DNA of 64,000 bases from Trochalopteron elliotii (GCA_024734555.1 JANPWX010000009.1:2237728-2301727); one strand, 5' to 3'; shown: positions 12,901-26,294, numbered from the stretch's first letter. The notes: generated by a model from the sequence alone, not told the origin. Made by a program: numbers and translations.

Positions 12901-15499
12901 GAGTACTTGAATGAATCCTGGAATTCATTATAACTAAGTTTTTAACAGGGTATCAGCCTCTTAAATTACATTTTCATTACTCAAAACAGTTTCTTCCTCT
13001 TTGTTTCTTTCTCATTTTTTTGTTGCTCAGAAAGATGTAGAAGAGATACTGTGTGGCTCAGAATTATTTACCTCAGGCAAGCAACCTACTGAGGTGCCTA
13101 AATTAGGAGCTTAGTCTTCCAGCCTCTCCATGTGCACAGGGGAGAGGGTTATATCCAGAGGGGATTTTGCTCGATGTCATCTTTTGGATGTGACTCCATT
13201 ATGCCCAGGGGTGGTGAAGGGTGCACTGATTTAAGAACCCAGAGGGATGTGGTTGGTTGGCAAAGGACCTCTATGATTTATGATGTGAGTTGTATATGAT
13301 TTTTTTCACAATTCCTTTTTAGGAGTTAGCAGATTAAGTTTTTGTCTGCTTTGCTCCATGGATGATGGGGATTGGCAATAGACTTGTGTCCTTTAGTACA
13401 GAAAATCAGACATTGGTGTGGGACCTTTTTGAGGTCGTCAGTCTCTCTTGCTCTCTCATATGCTTCGAGTCTCTGGCCTTGGTCCCCCTCTGGAGGCTGC
13501 ACGTTTCATTCAGATCTCGTGAAGTGTTTTGTGAGTCATGATGTGGACTGATGGATTATGTGACCAGGTGTCTGCAGTGCCTGGCTGCTTGTAGCAGGAC
13601 TGGCTGAGCCAGGTGGTCCCTTCCTGGCCTCAGATCCCAAGAGAGGGATTTTCAGCACAGAATCTGGATGTTTTGTACTTTATATAGCTAAAACTGCAGT
13701 AATCCAGCCTTCCCCTGTTTAAAATATTGAAGGAACAACAACAGAAAGGGCAGGCCATTAGGGTTTTAAAGATGTTTTAATGTATTTATGCCTCCAACTG
13801 CATTGCACAGTATTAGATATAAATAGGGTTGATACAGGTAGTAGGGGCACCCTTAAGCACACCTCTCATATTCTAACATCATATTTTCACCTGTGTTTAT
13901 TTCTGGCCAGCCTTCAGTCATTCAGACAAAAAAATTACAGAGTGTTTTTTCTGCTTCGGGCAGAAACCTCTTGGAAAGATTTTCAACAGAGGAACTCCAA
14001 CTGTTTTTAAAAGAATGCATTACAGAAATTTAGAGAGATTTGTCAACTTTATTTAGCCAGTCATTCTTCAAAGCATTGTTATACCTTCAGGGAGTAGAGG
14101 GGGGAGTCAGGGTGCTTTTTGCAGCCCAGTGGAAATTAATACAGATCTACCAACCTGCCAGAGTTGGCAAAAATTGTTATCTGCACGTGCTAGCAAGAGG
14201 AGCTTAGAGGTTTGCTGATACAATCACTGAATACTCCCACTTTATAAAATGGGCTTCTACCTCACCAGCCTCTGTCTGTGCCTGGGGTGATGATGATGAT
14301 GGGTGGTACTGAGCACCCAGCTGGGTAGGTCCGTGATTCCTACTGCCTCTGCTTTGTTGGAGGAAAAAGGTATCTGGGTGTTTAGTAGTCTTCCAAATTC
14401 ACTAAAGTTTTATGCCAAGGCATACTTTAAGCAATTGAAGCATTACTACTTTTTTTACTACTCATCATTCATGCAGTTAATTACAATAAAGCTGAGAATA
14501 GAATTTATACTTTAGTCCTTATACTACTCTCAGGAGTGCTAGGGTTGAGAGGTGTGATATGCAAAGTTTGGGAACAAATTTTGGGAACAAACAAAAAAAA
14601 TGGTTCAAAAAAGTACTTTTTTCTTCTATTTTTTTTTTCTCCCAGGTTGCAGGAGACTCTAAAGGATTGTACTGATAATTCTTTGTTACTTTAAAGGAGC
14701 AAGTGTTGGAATCATGACTTCCATAGAGGGATCGGATCTCTCTGCTTTGTTTAAAAGCAGCTGAGCATAAAAATACTACTGGGGAATTTCATAAAGGTTG
14801 CAATAAACCAACGAAAGCAAGAATCTAATTCATGACCTCTTCAAGCTGTTTAAGAAATCAGGATAACGCAAGTTGGTGACTTGAGGCTGATGGCAAGACT
14901 AAGGTCATGTCTTAGTTATTCTGCAGGGTGGGAGTGAAGTTGTTGCTGATATACCAGCATTGCTACAGTCAGAGTCTAAGGACTTCATAGAGTTTGGGTT
15001 ACCTCCTCCCATTTTCTTGGTCTTTAACATTTATGAGGACCTTGAGAACTCTTGATTCTCCCTGTCTCAAGTCCTTTTAAAATATTCATCTTGCTCAGAA
15101 AACACAAAATACTCCTCCTAGTGAGAAGTGCTTTAGATCTTTGCCTTCTCAGTCATGATTCCTGAGAGGCACTAGGAGCTCTTCTGAAAGGGAAAATTTT
15201 TATTTGCGGAAGCAAGGTGGATAGGAAGAGGGAAGCACTTGCCAGCCTCTAGTGTTGGCCTAGTTAGCAGGCTAAGAAGATCAGGATTGCAGCAAATAGG
15301 TAATTGTTTGCAGGGTATAAATGACTAGGTTGTTCTTACAATCCTTTTGCTAATGTGTTGTGCTAACCCTGATAAAGAACAATATTTTACCACCCTTGAA
15401 ACATGCATTCACATTTCACACCCAAAAGTGTGTGTTGCCTTGGATGTCCTTGCATTATTCGTGATACACTATTCAGCATTTTCAGCCTCTTCGGATTGT
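3931..15499. other. Non-coding stretch, no supported gene
   Basis: About 11.6 kb without a recognisable gene. The longest open stretches (for example 5533-5943 on the minus strand) resemble no protein family and overlap other open frames, which suggests chance. Notable content is an A+T-rich patch at 8575-8735, a modestly G+C-rich patch at 10510-10690, a short TGA/GAT microsatellite near 14286-14299, and a vague similarity to a CR1 tail around 13590-13640 that I did not accept. Likely intron or intergenic DNA. Confidence 0.6.
8575..8735. other. A+T-rich segment
   Basis: About 160 bp made almost only of A and T, with alternating TA/AT runs such as 'gatatataca' and 'atacatacatatgcatac'. No repeat family is recognisable. 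Such DNA can be flexible or a matrix-attachment candidate, but nothing beyond composition supports this. Confidence 0.5.
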
Positions 15500-15730
15500 T
15501 ATGACAGTGTGTAAGGATTGTCCCTTAACACAATGACTGCCCATCTCAAAGCATGCTCCCAGCAAAAATGCCACTAATTAAAACTTGTGTGAGTGGAAAC
15601 GTTGTCATTTGCATCAACTTCAGTCTCTTTATTTTGCAGGAAAATGCAAGGGTTGTTAGAGTGAACTAAAACAATTAAGCAGTTCAGGACCCCATGTTGT
15701 AAAATCTTAGATAAGAGTTAATCAGTGTGA
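15500..15730. promoter_or_regulatory. Possible conserved non-coding element
   Basis: A complex, non-repetitive segment with clustered homeodomain-like ATTA/TAAT cores and a perfect octamer ATTTGCAT (15607-15614, the POU-factor consensus). It has no lasting open frame. Texture like this is typical of deeply conserved vertebrate non-coding elements, but conservation cannot be judged from one sequence, so this is an inference with low certainty. Confidence 0.22.
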
Positions 15731-16320
15731 CAAATTATAGGTTTGTCTGCCTGTCAGGTGGAATTAATGGTGGATGACCCAGGGAATTTGGTGCTGTGGT
15801 GAGAAGGAGGAGCTCCAGTGGTTTGCTTTATGTTTGTCTTGATCTGTTGAATTTTTTCAAAACATTTAAACAAAAGAGACTGAATTTGGGTCTATATTTC
15901 AGGTTAATACTTTGAAGCTATTTTTTCCCACCATTTCTGTTGCTTTTAATCAATTATGAATGTTCTGATGTAAATGCAGAATTAAAATATTAGGCTATTT
16001 TCTTGTGCATGATGTAAGGTCCCAAAATTTATACCAAATGACTGTTCTGGAAGAGGAGAAAAAAACACTTGGGAAAATGTAGGAGAGTATTTTCTGAAGC
16101 ATATCTTCTTGCATGTGATCTGTAAAATCTAATTGTTAAATATTGTATCTATCACCAAATGTGAGTAATGAGCTGTTGATAATGTTGGTAGCTTTACAAA
16201 AAATATGAGACTTGCCTTTCTATGTACGCAACTTTTTGCTGTTTTTAGTTAGCTTCATGGAGAATTTCACAGAAATCCCCAGCTTTTTTCAGTTTTCAGT
16301 TCTTTTGAAGGGTTTCTTTT

Positions 16321-16354
16321 GGGTGGGGGGGCAGGGTGGTGATGGTGGGATGGG
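16321..16354 (+). other. Potential G-quadruplex (plus strand)
   Basis: Five guanine runs of at least three occur within 34 bases (16321-16323, 16325-16331, 16334-16336, 16347-16349, 16352-16354). Only four are needed, and all gaps are short except one of ten bases. This fits the usual pattern for an intramolecular G-quadruplex. Its surroundings are T-rich. Confidence 0.6.
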
Positions 16355-19300
16355 ATTTTGTTTGTTTGTAGGTTTTGTTATTTTTTACTTTGGGTTAGTT
16401 GGGTTTTTTGGGCTTCCTTCTTTTTTGGCCCTGAACATTACCAGATATTGTGTCTTTCCCGAGGTGTTCAGCCGAAGCTCTGACAGAATAATGCTGCTGT
16501 TGCTTTAAGCCCATAATGTTGCTTTATATATATCTGTCCTGATTTATAGTGTTGCTTTAAATAACAATAAGGGAGTTCATCTCCCTTTCAGAAAAGGTTA
16601 ATGACTGATCTCTGCCTGGCTAGGAATGTTTATTTTTCTTAAGTTGCCTTACTGCAAAAATGTTTTGAAATTGAGAGTCCCAAGCTGGTGATAGGGTTTA
16701 TGCATCTATTGCTCGTGCTTTATGCAGCTCTAATCCCTTTAGTACTAGAAAGCTGTGGTTTTGATGGATCTCACATAGATCAGGCTCATTTTCAATTTCT
16801 CTGTCCGTTCCCTATTGGTCATCCTGTTTTCAAAACTGTATCATTGAAGTGATCTATGGGTGTTGGCAAAACCATCAGAAGCCTCAGTAAGATTTAGTTA
16901 CTGCTCCTAGTCCTTTGCAATAACACAGGCTTATTTTCTTTTCTACATAGCTGATGATAAAATAACTTTGAAATAAGCAAATTGAGAAAAAACCTTTCCA
17001 CCACCAGGGATAATGGCAGAAGGAGAAGGATTTGCAGTAGATTGCTTGTGGATGCTCTTGAAATGGCATGCATCAGCTTTCTTAAAAATGTTAATTTTAA
17101 ATGTAAATCTTAAAATGCAGCATCAGCTTTCTTGCTTGACTTTTGCTGGAGCCATGTATTGATTATGTATTAAGTTGACAGAGGCTGATGGAAAAATGCT
17201 TTCTAGTCCTGTACAGTCTGTGGGGCTGTGTTGTATCCTCTGTGGTAGCTTGTGCATTGAAAGTGAATAAATAATGCCAAGCATGGGAAGAAACATGCAC
17301 AGGAGAGGAGATGGTATGAAGCATGTAATTTAGGACATGGAAGGGAAAGCTCTGCTCTTCCATCTCTGCCTAGCCTGGTTTCCTGGTCTGCCCCATGTCT
17401 GCCTTCCTAGTGTAACTTTCTGGTGACCAGGAGAAGGATTAGGCTGGTCCTGAAGCTGAGTCACCAACTCCACCTGCCACTTTTCAGGAGACCTTCCTGG
17501 ACAAAGGGAGACAGAGCAGCAGGAGGATAATTTGCTTGAAATCACCTGGGGCTTTTTTCACTCAGCCTGTGGTAAGGAAGTAGTGTCTACCTTGGTCACA
17601 GGGCAGTGGGCAAGGAGAAGATCATGATATGGGAATGATTTCTATTCGTGTGTAGAGATCAGGGGGGGGATTTTCACAGAAAGAGAAAAGTTAGCCAGCC
17701 CTTGAGGCTGTTCAGAACATCTGCAGGCAGAATTGTGGCTCTAAAGGCAGATGAAGCATGAGCTTTTCCAGACCAAGGGCAGCGTGAGTTATGGTGCAGA
17801 GCTACAGTCAAGGAAGGCTTAACCACTTTTCAGGGCTGAAAGCCCATGATCAGGCTGTAGACCAGCCTGTGGCTGGAGGAATTTTAGAGAGATCTTCAAA
17901 AAGATTGAGGAAACCTTTAAAGAAAGTTTTCTCTTTGACTGTCTTCCTAGGTGGGGACACTGAAACCACTGGCTGGCTGGGAGTATACCTGGTTTCATTT
18001 GTGGTATGCACTTCATTCTGTGTGCATTCTCGTCGAGTATCAGTGTCATTCCTACTTTCTTGCTTGAGCTAACTAATTCAAGACTGCAGGTCGTTGGCAG
18101 AGCTTTGCAGGTGCATATTGAACCTCCAGGCTTGGTGTGTTTATTTTGTAAAATTACAATAATTAAAAAAAAAAGAAAGTAGATGACTGTGAAATTCAAG
18201 GCAAGAAAATGTAAGACTTCCTAAAGAATAAAGTAAAATACAAATTGTCTTAGAAGTTTAAGACTGAAAGCTTGGTGTTTTGTTGCTGTGTTGTGAAGTT
18301 TTGCTTCTTCTTTTGAAGTTGAATTAAGAGGAAAGCAGTTTAATGCAGAACTAATTAATGTTCATTTCTCTGGGGTTGAGTGATTTCTGTTCAGTCACAC
18401 CTTCTTCAGGTAACTCAAGTGCATTAATCAATGATGATCTTTCTAATTAAACTGCTGAGGAGAGAGGGTTTAGAGGATGATCATTAGTTTTGTGTAGAAT
18501 CAGTGTATTAAGGGAAAGTAGTGTTAACAAGATGTTCCTTTTTCATATATGATCAGTCAAAGGTTAGGAAAGGTCAGGACTTTTGTTCATTTGTTGCCTC
18601 TGAAATGCAAATCATCAACACAAATAATAAAAAAATTCAAGTGCTTTCAGAAATATACTTTTTGACAATAGCAATAAAGGTGAGGAAATAAATGCTTTGG
18701 ATCATCATATCTGCTTGGCTCTGTTCTGCATCTGACAGAGCAGTTAGGGTAAATCCTGAAACTTGGTTCGGGAATGGGAGATTTCCTGAAACAAACACCC
18801 AGGCACAGGGAAGTGAAGTCCAGCTTTCCTTGTGCAGACAGCTTCTGCCTTCTGGGCAGAGCAAAATGCTGTGGCACTGCCCTGCCTTTGTGGGCAGGCT
18901 GAATGGATGTGCTCAGCCCATGGTCCCTTCTCAAGGACTGGAAGATTTGCTCCCCCTGAGCAGAGCTGAAGCTCCATGTGTCACTGGGCAACCTGGGCTC
19001 ACGGAGTTGATTATATGCTGAATATGTGAATATACTCTGTTGTGTCCAGTATGACATGTGGTGCATTCAGAATTGTTCAACGGGGCTGAAAAGTTGCTGG
19101 ATTTTTGTTTGTTTTCTGTAAGCGGGAGCAGCTTTCCAGAAGGATTTGTAGACTGTCCCCAGATTTCTCTAGGGGGAAAGGGAGACATGGCAGCCCAAGA
19201 AAACCACGTGGAGCAAACTGATGGACTGCTGCAGCAGTTGCCACAAGCTATTCACCAGTGGTTGGTTTAACGTAGATGAAGTTAAAATATCTCTTTCTGG

Positions 19301-20199
19301 TGATTGACAAGGCAAGGTCTGGATGTATGTCCTGTAGAGCTGCTTGCAGTGCATTTTGTAGGAGGGTGCTGTGCTGTACTTGGTTTATCTACCAGTGGCT
19401 AACCCTGGGGGCAACCACATAAATAATAAGCGTCGCTTCTCTGCTCCCTTCTTGTCAGACCTGTTGAAGTTTGGTAGCAGCTCATACCTCCCTTTTGACA
19501 CAGGTGTGCTGCAGATCTAGGGAATGGAGGTGTCTGTAGAGTTGTCTTCCAAATTGCTCAGTGCCTTGTCATTCTGCACTGGATTTAACCAGGGGCTATA
19601 TTTTATAATGATGATGCCTGGTAACCCCGCAAAAAACCCCAAAAAACCCATCAGCTGGTGTTCGCTCCCTGCTGGTGCAGACAGCACCTGCCCTGAGTTT
19701 GTACAGCCCTTCCCAGATCACAGTTGAGGATCTACATCTGTGACTTAAGTGTTGCTATTGTGTGTTATAAAGTAATTCACTCTTTGTTTACAGTAGAGCT
19801 GGAAGGGCCCGTGGTAGCTTTGTACTAAGGACTTCGCTTCAGTGCCATGCCTGCTAGCCATTTGCTGGTGTTTATTTTTGTGTACCCCCCTGTTCAGCAG
19901 GAAAATGAAAATGTGAGTGCAAGATGAATGACAAACCAAGGTTGTTACCATAGCACATACTGCCTAATCTATGCTGTTGAGACTTTCACAGCTATGCCTA
20001 CCTGTCTGTCCTTAACTAAATGACGGAGCCTAGGGTGTTGTATATGCCGTGGTTAGTGTATGGGATTTTTGTCCTTGTTAGTTGGCAGGAGGCAAAAATC
20101 TCAGTCTGGATGTGTGAGGTTTATGTGACTATTATTTTAGTGCAGCAGTTCTTTCTTTTTTGAGTACTACTTTATCTGGTTTTTTGTGACACATGAAAG

Positions 20200-20226
20200 T
20201 TTTTTTTGTTTTGTTTTGTTTTTTGA
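20200..20226. repeat. (TTTTG)n-like simple repeat
   Basis: A T-rich tract broken by single G residues at roughly five-base spacing. Read on the minus strand it is an A-rich tail-like repeat. No adjoining retroelement was recognised. Confidence 0.75.
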
Positions 20227-23200
20227 TTGATTCCTTCAGAAGTGCTTTGCCCTTGGTAGAAGTTTAATGGGAATCGTTGGTACTAAAGTCATTTTGGGGA
20301 AAGGAAAAGGAGAGGAGTGTTGTAAGATCACTAGTATAAAATGCCCCTTTCCTCCTAGCCTGCTAGAAGAAGACACTTGAATGTGTAAAGGTCTGTACGT
20401 ATGGAACAATATTCTACCCTACAGATTTTTCTTATGTTAAGCCTTATTATTCAAGACTGTGCAGATGCAGGGACATGGGTATTGCAGATCTGGCAGAGCA
20501 TTGCTGGGAAGTTTGTATTCACCATGGCAAACTTCCTTCAGTATTTGATGGACTGCTTGTGGGGAAGCATTGTGACCTCTCTAAGAGGTAGCTTACTGGG
20601 AGTGCTGGAAGCACTTCAAAAAACTTGGCCCTCTACCCTGGCCAGGAAGTTTTCTTCAAACAGAGCAGGGCACCATTCTTAATAAGCGTTCATGTTAGAC
20701 CTGACTGGTAGGGAGGGACTCTTGTGATACTTTGATATAAATTGGTTCTTTTGTATCAAAAGTAGTATATTATCTGCCTGCTATAAATGTTGTGTTCTTG
20801 TTTCTGCCTGTTCCAATGCAGATAGAAATGTTTTTGCTGCACATTTCCAAATCTGTGACGACTGAGTACTGTGAGATCACCTTGGCTGTATTAGCTGACA
20901 GCTACCTCCATTCTCCTATAGTTATGGGCCAGCAGAAATCCAGGAGGGTCAGGTTTGCCTGTGAGGGCAGAGTTTAACTCTGCATTATTGAAATTACATG
21001 TCTATCCTGACACAGATCTTACATTTAGCTCTGTACTGGGTGTCACCCTTTGTCTATCAAACCAATAGGAAAGAAGCCCTGTCTTGAAGAGCTGGAAATG
21101 TGGTTCCAGCCAGAAAGGAAGATGCTCAAGCGGCACTCTTCAGTGAGCTGGAACATGGGAAGAAAAAGGACACTTTTCAGTTCAGGGATTTTGCAGATGA
21201 GAGCAAGCTGTTGCCCCAGGTTTTGAGTCTTAGTTGCTGGTGCTCAGGAACTGAACCCCATGGTGAAGGAAGCACTGTGTGGCTTTGAGGAGTGGAGCCA
21301 TGCTGTGCCATTGTGTAGGAAAAGGGAGTATAACAAAAAATAAGGGTTGAGCATGGTAGCAGTGCTATGAACTTTGGCAAGGATGATATCTGTGTCACAT
21401 GGATTGTCGCAGTTTTATCTGAATGCCATAATCATGGCACTTGCAGCCTTGTCCTGCAGCTCTTGGCTCTGTGTCTCTTACAGCCGTGATTAGGAGGGCT
21501 TTGGTGGTCTGAGCTCTAAATGTTATGTGTAGATAAATACACCTTTCCCCACCAGCAAAGCAGGTCTGTGTATTGTACTTGGAACTTAACAAGTAGGGTT
21601 TTTTTTTTATAACAACTAAGAATTATTAGTTACATTTTATTACTCACATTTCCTCTTGGGTGTAACTTGCAGCCTGATACTGCTTTTTATTTTGCTGGCC
21701 CACTGTTAATTCATCCATTTTGTATGGTGGTTTTGCAGCTTGTATTATTTGCTATTTTGTTTGCATTTTATTTTAATGGAACAGCCTCTATTTTCAGGGA
21801 AGTCAGTTTAGGACTTTGCTCTAACCTCCACTGCCTTTGGAAGCATGAGTATGATAAAATTCTTGTGTTAGTTTTAATTATGTTATATGTCAGCTTAGCC
21901 ATTGTAGATATCAGGATATTTTTATGACAAGGTGCTTTGTGCTGTGAAGAAGCTGTTTAAAATCAGCTGTGCCAATTTGAACATCAGAGAAAATATTATA
22001 ATACAGTCTGACACTATGCAGAATGAAAATGACAGACTTTGTAGAGCATGAAGTTCTCCTTGCCAGCTTTTGGGAGCTCAGTTAGTCACTCTGCTTGTTC
22101 AGTGCACATACACTGAGGCTGACTGGTGTCTGTCTTAGCATTTTTAGGTGACGTGGGCAAAAGAGCAGCTGGTTGCTCCGCATCAGTCTCCTCAAAAGCA
22201 GTGGCTGGCTTTTCAGAGCCTGGTTTGGTTGGTGCAACAGAACTTCCATGGGAAATCTTTGTACCTGATGTGCAGGTATTTTGCAGAGTTCCGTGCTGGA
22301 ATTTGATAGAAGCTTTAAATATGAACACGTGGAAACAGGCAATTCTACTGTGGTACAGGCATGGTTTGTGGTTAGGGCCACCACTGTAGAAAAGGGAGTG
22401 TGATGGTGCTGGCCTGTTTCAAGCCACCTTTCCTGCTTGAGTGTTTCCTAGATGGAAACCTGGACAGCTTAACAACAGCTCTTCTTGAAGCACATGTTTG
22501 TAATGTGTTGTTTTACTGGTTTCTGTTTTCCATTTGTACGTAGGAAGAAGTTTTTAGCTGTGAGCAGTCAGTGGAGAATGAGTAAGTGAGGTATGAATTG
22601 AGTGGAGATGTTTCTAGCTGTTTTTTTTGCTTGAGAGCTGTTGGCTTGCTCATAGGAGAAGTTAATGATGTAGTTGGCAGTGGTTCAGAACAAACCTTAT
22701 TTCTATTTTCTGTATCTAGGGATACAAGTGTTAACAAAACAATTTTTGTTTTTCAGATTGCCAGCGCTAAGAAAATAGAGACTTCCAGCAAGAAGTTCTT
22801 CAGCTTGTGAAGCCACAAGGACACCTCACCCCCCTTCTGTGCTTTCACTCATGATGCAGAGGGAAAGAAGACATTTAGAGAGCAAATAAATTATGCAAGG
22901 TTTGTTTGTTTTTATTTTGTTGGTTTGTATATTTCTGAGTGGGTGTATTGCATTATGAAACATTATAGGCCAAGAGCCAGATAGAACCAGGTTAAAATTT
23001 GTTTTAGTCCCTGGGTCATAATGTTTTGTATTGATTGGGTGTTGTTGAGGCTTTAGAATCAACCAATGGAGACCATCAGCACAGGGGGAAATGTAGGCTA
23101 TGTGAACTGTTTCTTTCAAGGCATTAATCCAAATTTTAATGCCCCTGACTTCAAAATAGGTTGTATTTACAAAACTTCAGTCCAGACAAGCCTCCAAATC

Positions 23201-23489
23201 TGTAAACAGCAGAGATGCAGTTTTCTATACTTAGCAGGGAAAGGAGGGGGGTTAGGCTTTTTTCTGCTTAGCTCACAAGAGCGTTATGATGCGGTAAATT
23301 TATCAAAGGAGAGGGAATGGATGAGCAGTTTCTGGTGTAGAGTGCATTGTTCCAGAATTAGACAGAAAATTATCAGCAAAGAGAGCCCTACTCCCGATGT
23401 CTCACCTAAAGGGAAGAGTGGCATTGCAGTTTAATTCCAGAGGTCATCAGATGTCTGTCTGCTATAGTTAGAAATGCTGCGAATGGCAC

Positions 23490-23517
23490 GAGAGAGAGAG
23501 GGGGAGAGAGGGAGAGG
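23490..23517 (+). repeat. Purine (GA)n tract
   Basis: Twenty-eight consecutive purines made of GA repeats broken by runs of G. An imperfect microsatellite. Confidence 0.8.
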
Positions 23518-24741
23518 TGCTTTGGTTGAGGGTTTGAAAGACCTGGTGCAAATGAACTTATGATAGGGCAAGTTTCCTTCATCCTATTTACTTTTTGTCA
23601 TCTGAAATAAAGGAGTTGTTTTAGAGATTTTAAAAGACTTAGTCATGATGTTTTGTAAACAGGTCATGAGAGCCTTTAACTTTTCATTATTTTTAATTAC
23701 TTCAGCATTGTTTTCTGTTGCTAACAGAAGAAACTTCATCTTGTTGTCAGTACCGTGCTATCTACTACACCATGTATGCTACTAGTTATCACAAAATCCA
23801 GACTTGCTTGGACTTTGTAGCAGGAATCCACTGCATAACCCTGACAAAGCCACCTTTTAGGAAGTTTAGTCCTATGGACAGTTTGCACATCACAGGGAAG
23901 GAAAATGGTTAGACCTCAACACATCCTGTTCATTCTCATTCCCCAGGAGTTTGTCCCATGCGATCACATCCACTGGCAAGGGATACAGTTTCAGAGGGTC
24001 TCATTCCATGCTAGGACAGAATTGTTTTTCTTTCCTGACAAAACTGGGGCAAAATTGTGCTGGATAAACAAGGGGAATCTGTTGCAGAGTTACAGGGTTT
24101 TTATCCCCTGATGGACACATACCAGGCAGGTGATTATTAGACCTGATCGTTATATGGTATTCAAACACTTAAAAATTAATTCCTATGTTCTCAGTTTACT
24201 TTGTAACCCACTCATCTCTTTTAAAATCAGTACATAATGGAGCATTGCTACATTTTGTGATAACTTAGAGTTTTGCCACATGCGGGGGATTTAGGGCACT
24301 GATGCTGCAGAAGTAAATATGCACAAACTCTGCATATGCTGTTGTTTGGTTAGCAGAGTATTTGGCCCATTCTTCTCTAAAACTGGCTATTTTTAATACT
24401 AGCTTATACATTCAGGATATATTATAAAATGAAAATGGATTTGGAGATGTGGTCAGTGTTCTGCTGAGCATGATTACAACTGGTCTAGAAGAACTTCTGA
24501 ATTCTGGAGTTTCCCTCCTTGAAAAGGTAAAGTAATACAAAGAAACAACTCAAAAATAGTCAGCTTCTAACTGATTGTGATAGAAGGACAGCTGTGAAAC
24601 TGTGCCATTGATTGATACAATTAATCTTAGTATTCCAGTGTGTTGTGCCATTCTTTATTACCATAGGTTAAAAGTATCACTGAGATTTCATGCACTGCAG
24701 CACTCGTAAAAGTCCTAATTTGGTATATTAATCAATCTATT

Positions 24742-24774
24742 GGGGGCCTGTGGGGGGTTTTCTGGGTGGTGGGG
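24742..24774 (+). other. Potential G-quadruplex beside a T-rich tract
   Basis: Four guanine runs (5, 6, 3 and 4 long; 24742-24746, 24752-24757, 24764-24766, 24771-24774) are separated by 4 to 6 bases, fitting the G-quadruplex pattern. It is directly followed by the T-rich tract at 24775-24831. Confidence 0.6.
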
Positions 24775-24831
24775 TTTTTTTTTGTTGTTTTTTTTTTGTG
24801 TTGTTGTTTGTTTTTTTGTTTTCGTTTTTGT
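24775..24831. repeat. Interrupted poly-T / (TTTG)-like tract
   Basis: About 57 bases of T broken by single G or TG. On the minus strand it is an A-rich, AAC-containing tract like those common in bird genomes. It could be a decayed poly-A tail or a plain microsatellite. Confidence 0.75.
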
Positions 24832-25129
24832 TTGACCTGTAATTGAAGGAAGTATTGAACTTGAGTCTAAAATTTAATGACACTACTGTCTGTTGGGGCA
24901 TTTGATCCCACAAATAATTGGAGTCTGCTGGTGCTTTTTTGCCATGCTTCAGTGTTTTGGGAGGGATGCACCATTTATTCCCTTGCAAGTTCTTAAGCTT
25001 TTTAGCAGTCAGCGTGTTTTGTTTCATTTTGTTTCATTGTGCCCACATGCAGCTCTCCAAAAAGCAGTGAAAACTCAGGGTGAGCTTGTCAGGGGCAGAA
25101 GGTGAATTGCTGAACCACGTGAAGGCACG

Positions 25130-25560
25130 AAGGAGAAAATTACGGCATACAGATTCCTAATGATAAACACACCAAAAGCATCCTAAAATTATAAAGCAGT
25201 GTGGTGCATTAAAGCTCTAATTTGCATTTTGGCTAAGGCGTAGCTGCATTTTTGGACTATCCCTTTAATTTGGTTCTTTTAATTACCTGCTGATGAGTTC
25301 CTGTGGTGGAAGCAGCAGGAGCTGTGCCTGCAGCAGTTTCCTGGCATAGTGGTTTCTATCAGACAGAGCAATGGGATTCCTAAGGTTACTTTGAAATATG
25401 GGGTCTCCTGCTGTAAACCAGCAGACTGACACGAACAGGAATCTAATTAAAAAGTCCAAGATATTGAGTAAAGCTCACAAATGCCATCTGTTCAGCTTTT
25501 CAGCCTGAAATTACTCTATGAATTGCAGTAACAAGTTTGATTGTTCCTGTATTCTTGTAG
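25130..25560. promoter_or_regulatory. Possible conserved non-coding element
   Basis: A non-repetitive segment rich in homeodomain-type cores (TAATTT, TTAATTACC, CTAATTAAAA), with a perfect POU octamer ATTTGCAT at 25220-25227 and a mix of CAGCTT/CATCTG E-box-like words. It has no coding potential. The texture is like a vertebrate enhancer, but conservation cannot be tested here, so the call is inferential. Confidence 0.28.
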
Positions 25561-26294
25561 CTGAATTTTGTGACAGCAGCCATCCATACAGGCAGAGTTG
25601 TGCAGGCTCTGTTTGTGTTAGTAACTGCTTGGACTTCTTGAAGTATTCCAGCAAGTATGTTTGGGAGATAGTGCTGGATTAAAGCTTAATCTCATGAGGA
25701 AGACATCGATACCCTGCAAAGGCCTTGCACTGATTTACCAGCCTAGACAATGCCTGGAAAGGGGCAGCACTCCATCTTTTGCAACAAATTGTTCCCAGGT
25801 TAATGTAATTAAAAACAAGGCCTGGTTATTTACTTCCATTGCAAGTGAAAGTGTGACTCATGTAGTTGATTGCAGGAGAAAATGCCAAACAGAAAAAATT
25901 TGTAGACTGAGGAGGGAAAAAATCCCAAAAAGTTTGTGCTAGAATGATCAGGAAGCAAATCACGTGTGTGAAGAAGACCCACCAGTATCTTGACAAAAAC
26001 TATGGAATGGAGTAATCTTAAAAACTCTTTCAGTAATATGCAATGTTGGTACCAACAGTGTGCATTCAGCCTTCATATAAAAATGAAGTAGGGACATTGC
26101 AGAAAGAAACTTTGTGGTTATTTGGGCAAGCCCCTGTGCCTGTTCATGTATAGTATACAAGAGGAAATGTTCAAAACAGTCTGAGGAAGCAGAAGAAAAC
26201 ATTGGTGTACTGATGGAAGTCTTGTGGCCTGCTGTTAAGGTCTTTATCCAGGAAACAATTTCTTATTGACAGACAACAGTGGATAAACTCAGTA

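Larger units (their letters stand above)
15731..25129. other. Non-coding stretch, no supported gene
   Basis: No gene is seen. The region contains a guanine-rich tract at 16321-16354, a (TTTTG)-like repeat at 20200-20226, a purine (GA) tract at 23490-23517 and a G-rich/T-rich composite at 24742-24831. Around 18650-19190 and 22080-22390 several frames are open at once on both strands, which reflects locally higher G+C and few stop codons. None of the translations is recognisable. A possible terminal exon at about 22758-22810 (pyrimidine stretch plus CAG, then 17 codons to a stop) was considered and rejected. Confidence 0.58.

Noticed and set aside
13590..13640. Similarity to a CR1 tail ('ggtggtcccttcctggcctcag')
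   Set aside because: Only about 20 bases resemble the CR1 3' region and the terminal repeats are missing. This is too little to call.
22758..22810. Possible terminal exon (pyrimidines plus CAG, 17 codons, stop, AATAAA about 60 to 80 bp later)
   Set aside because: The elements are common singly, the coding part is tiny, and no upstream exon could be paired.
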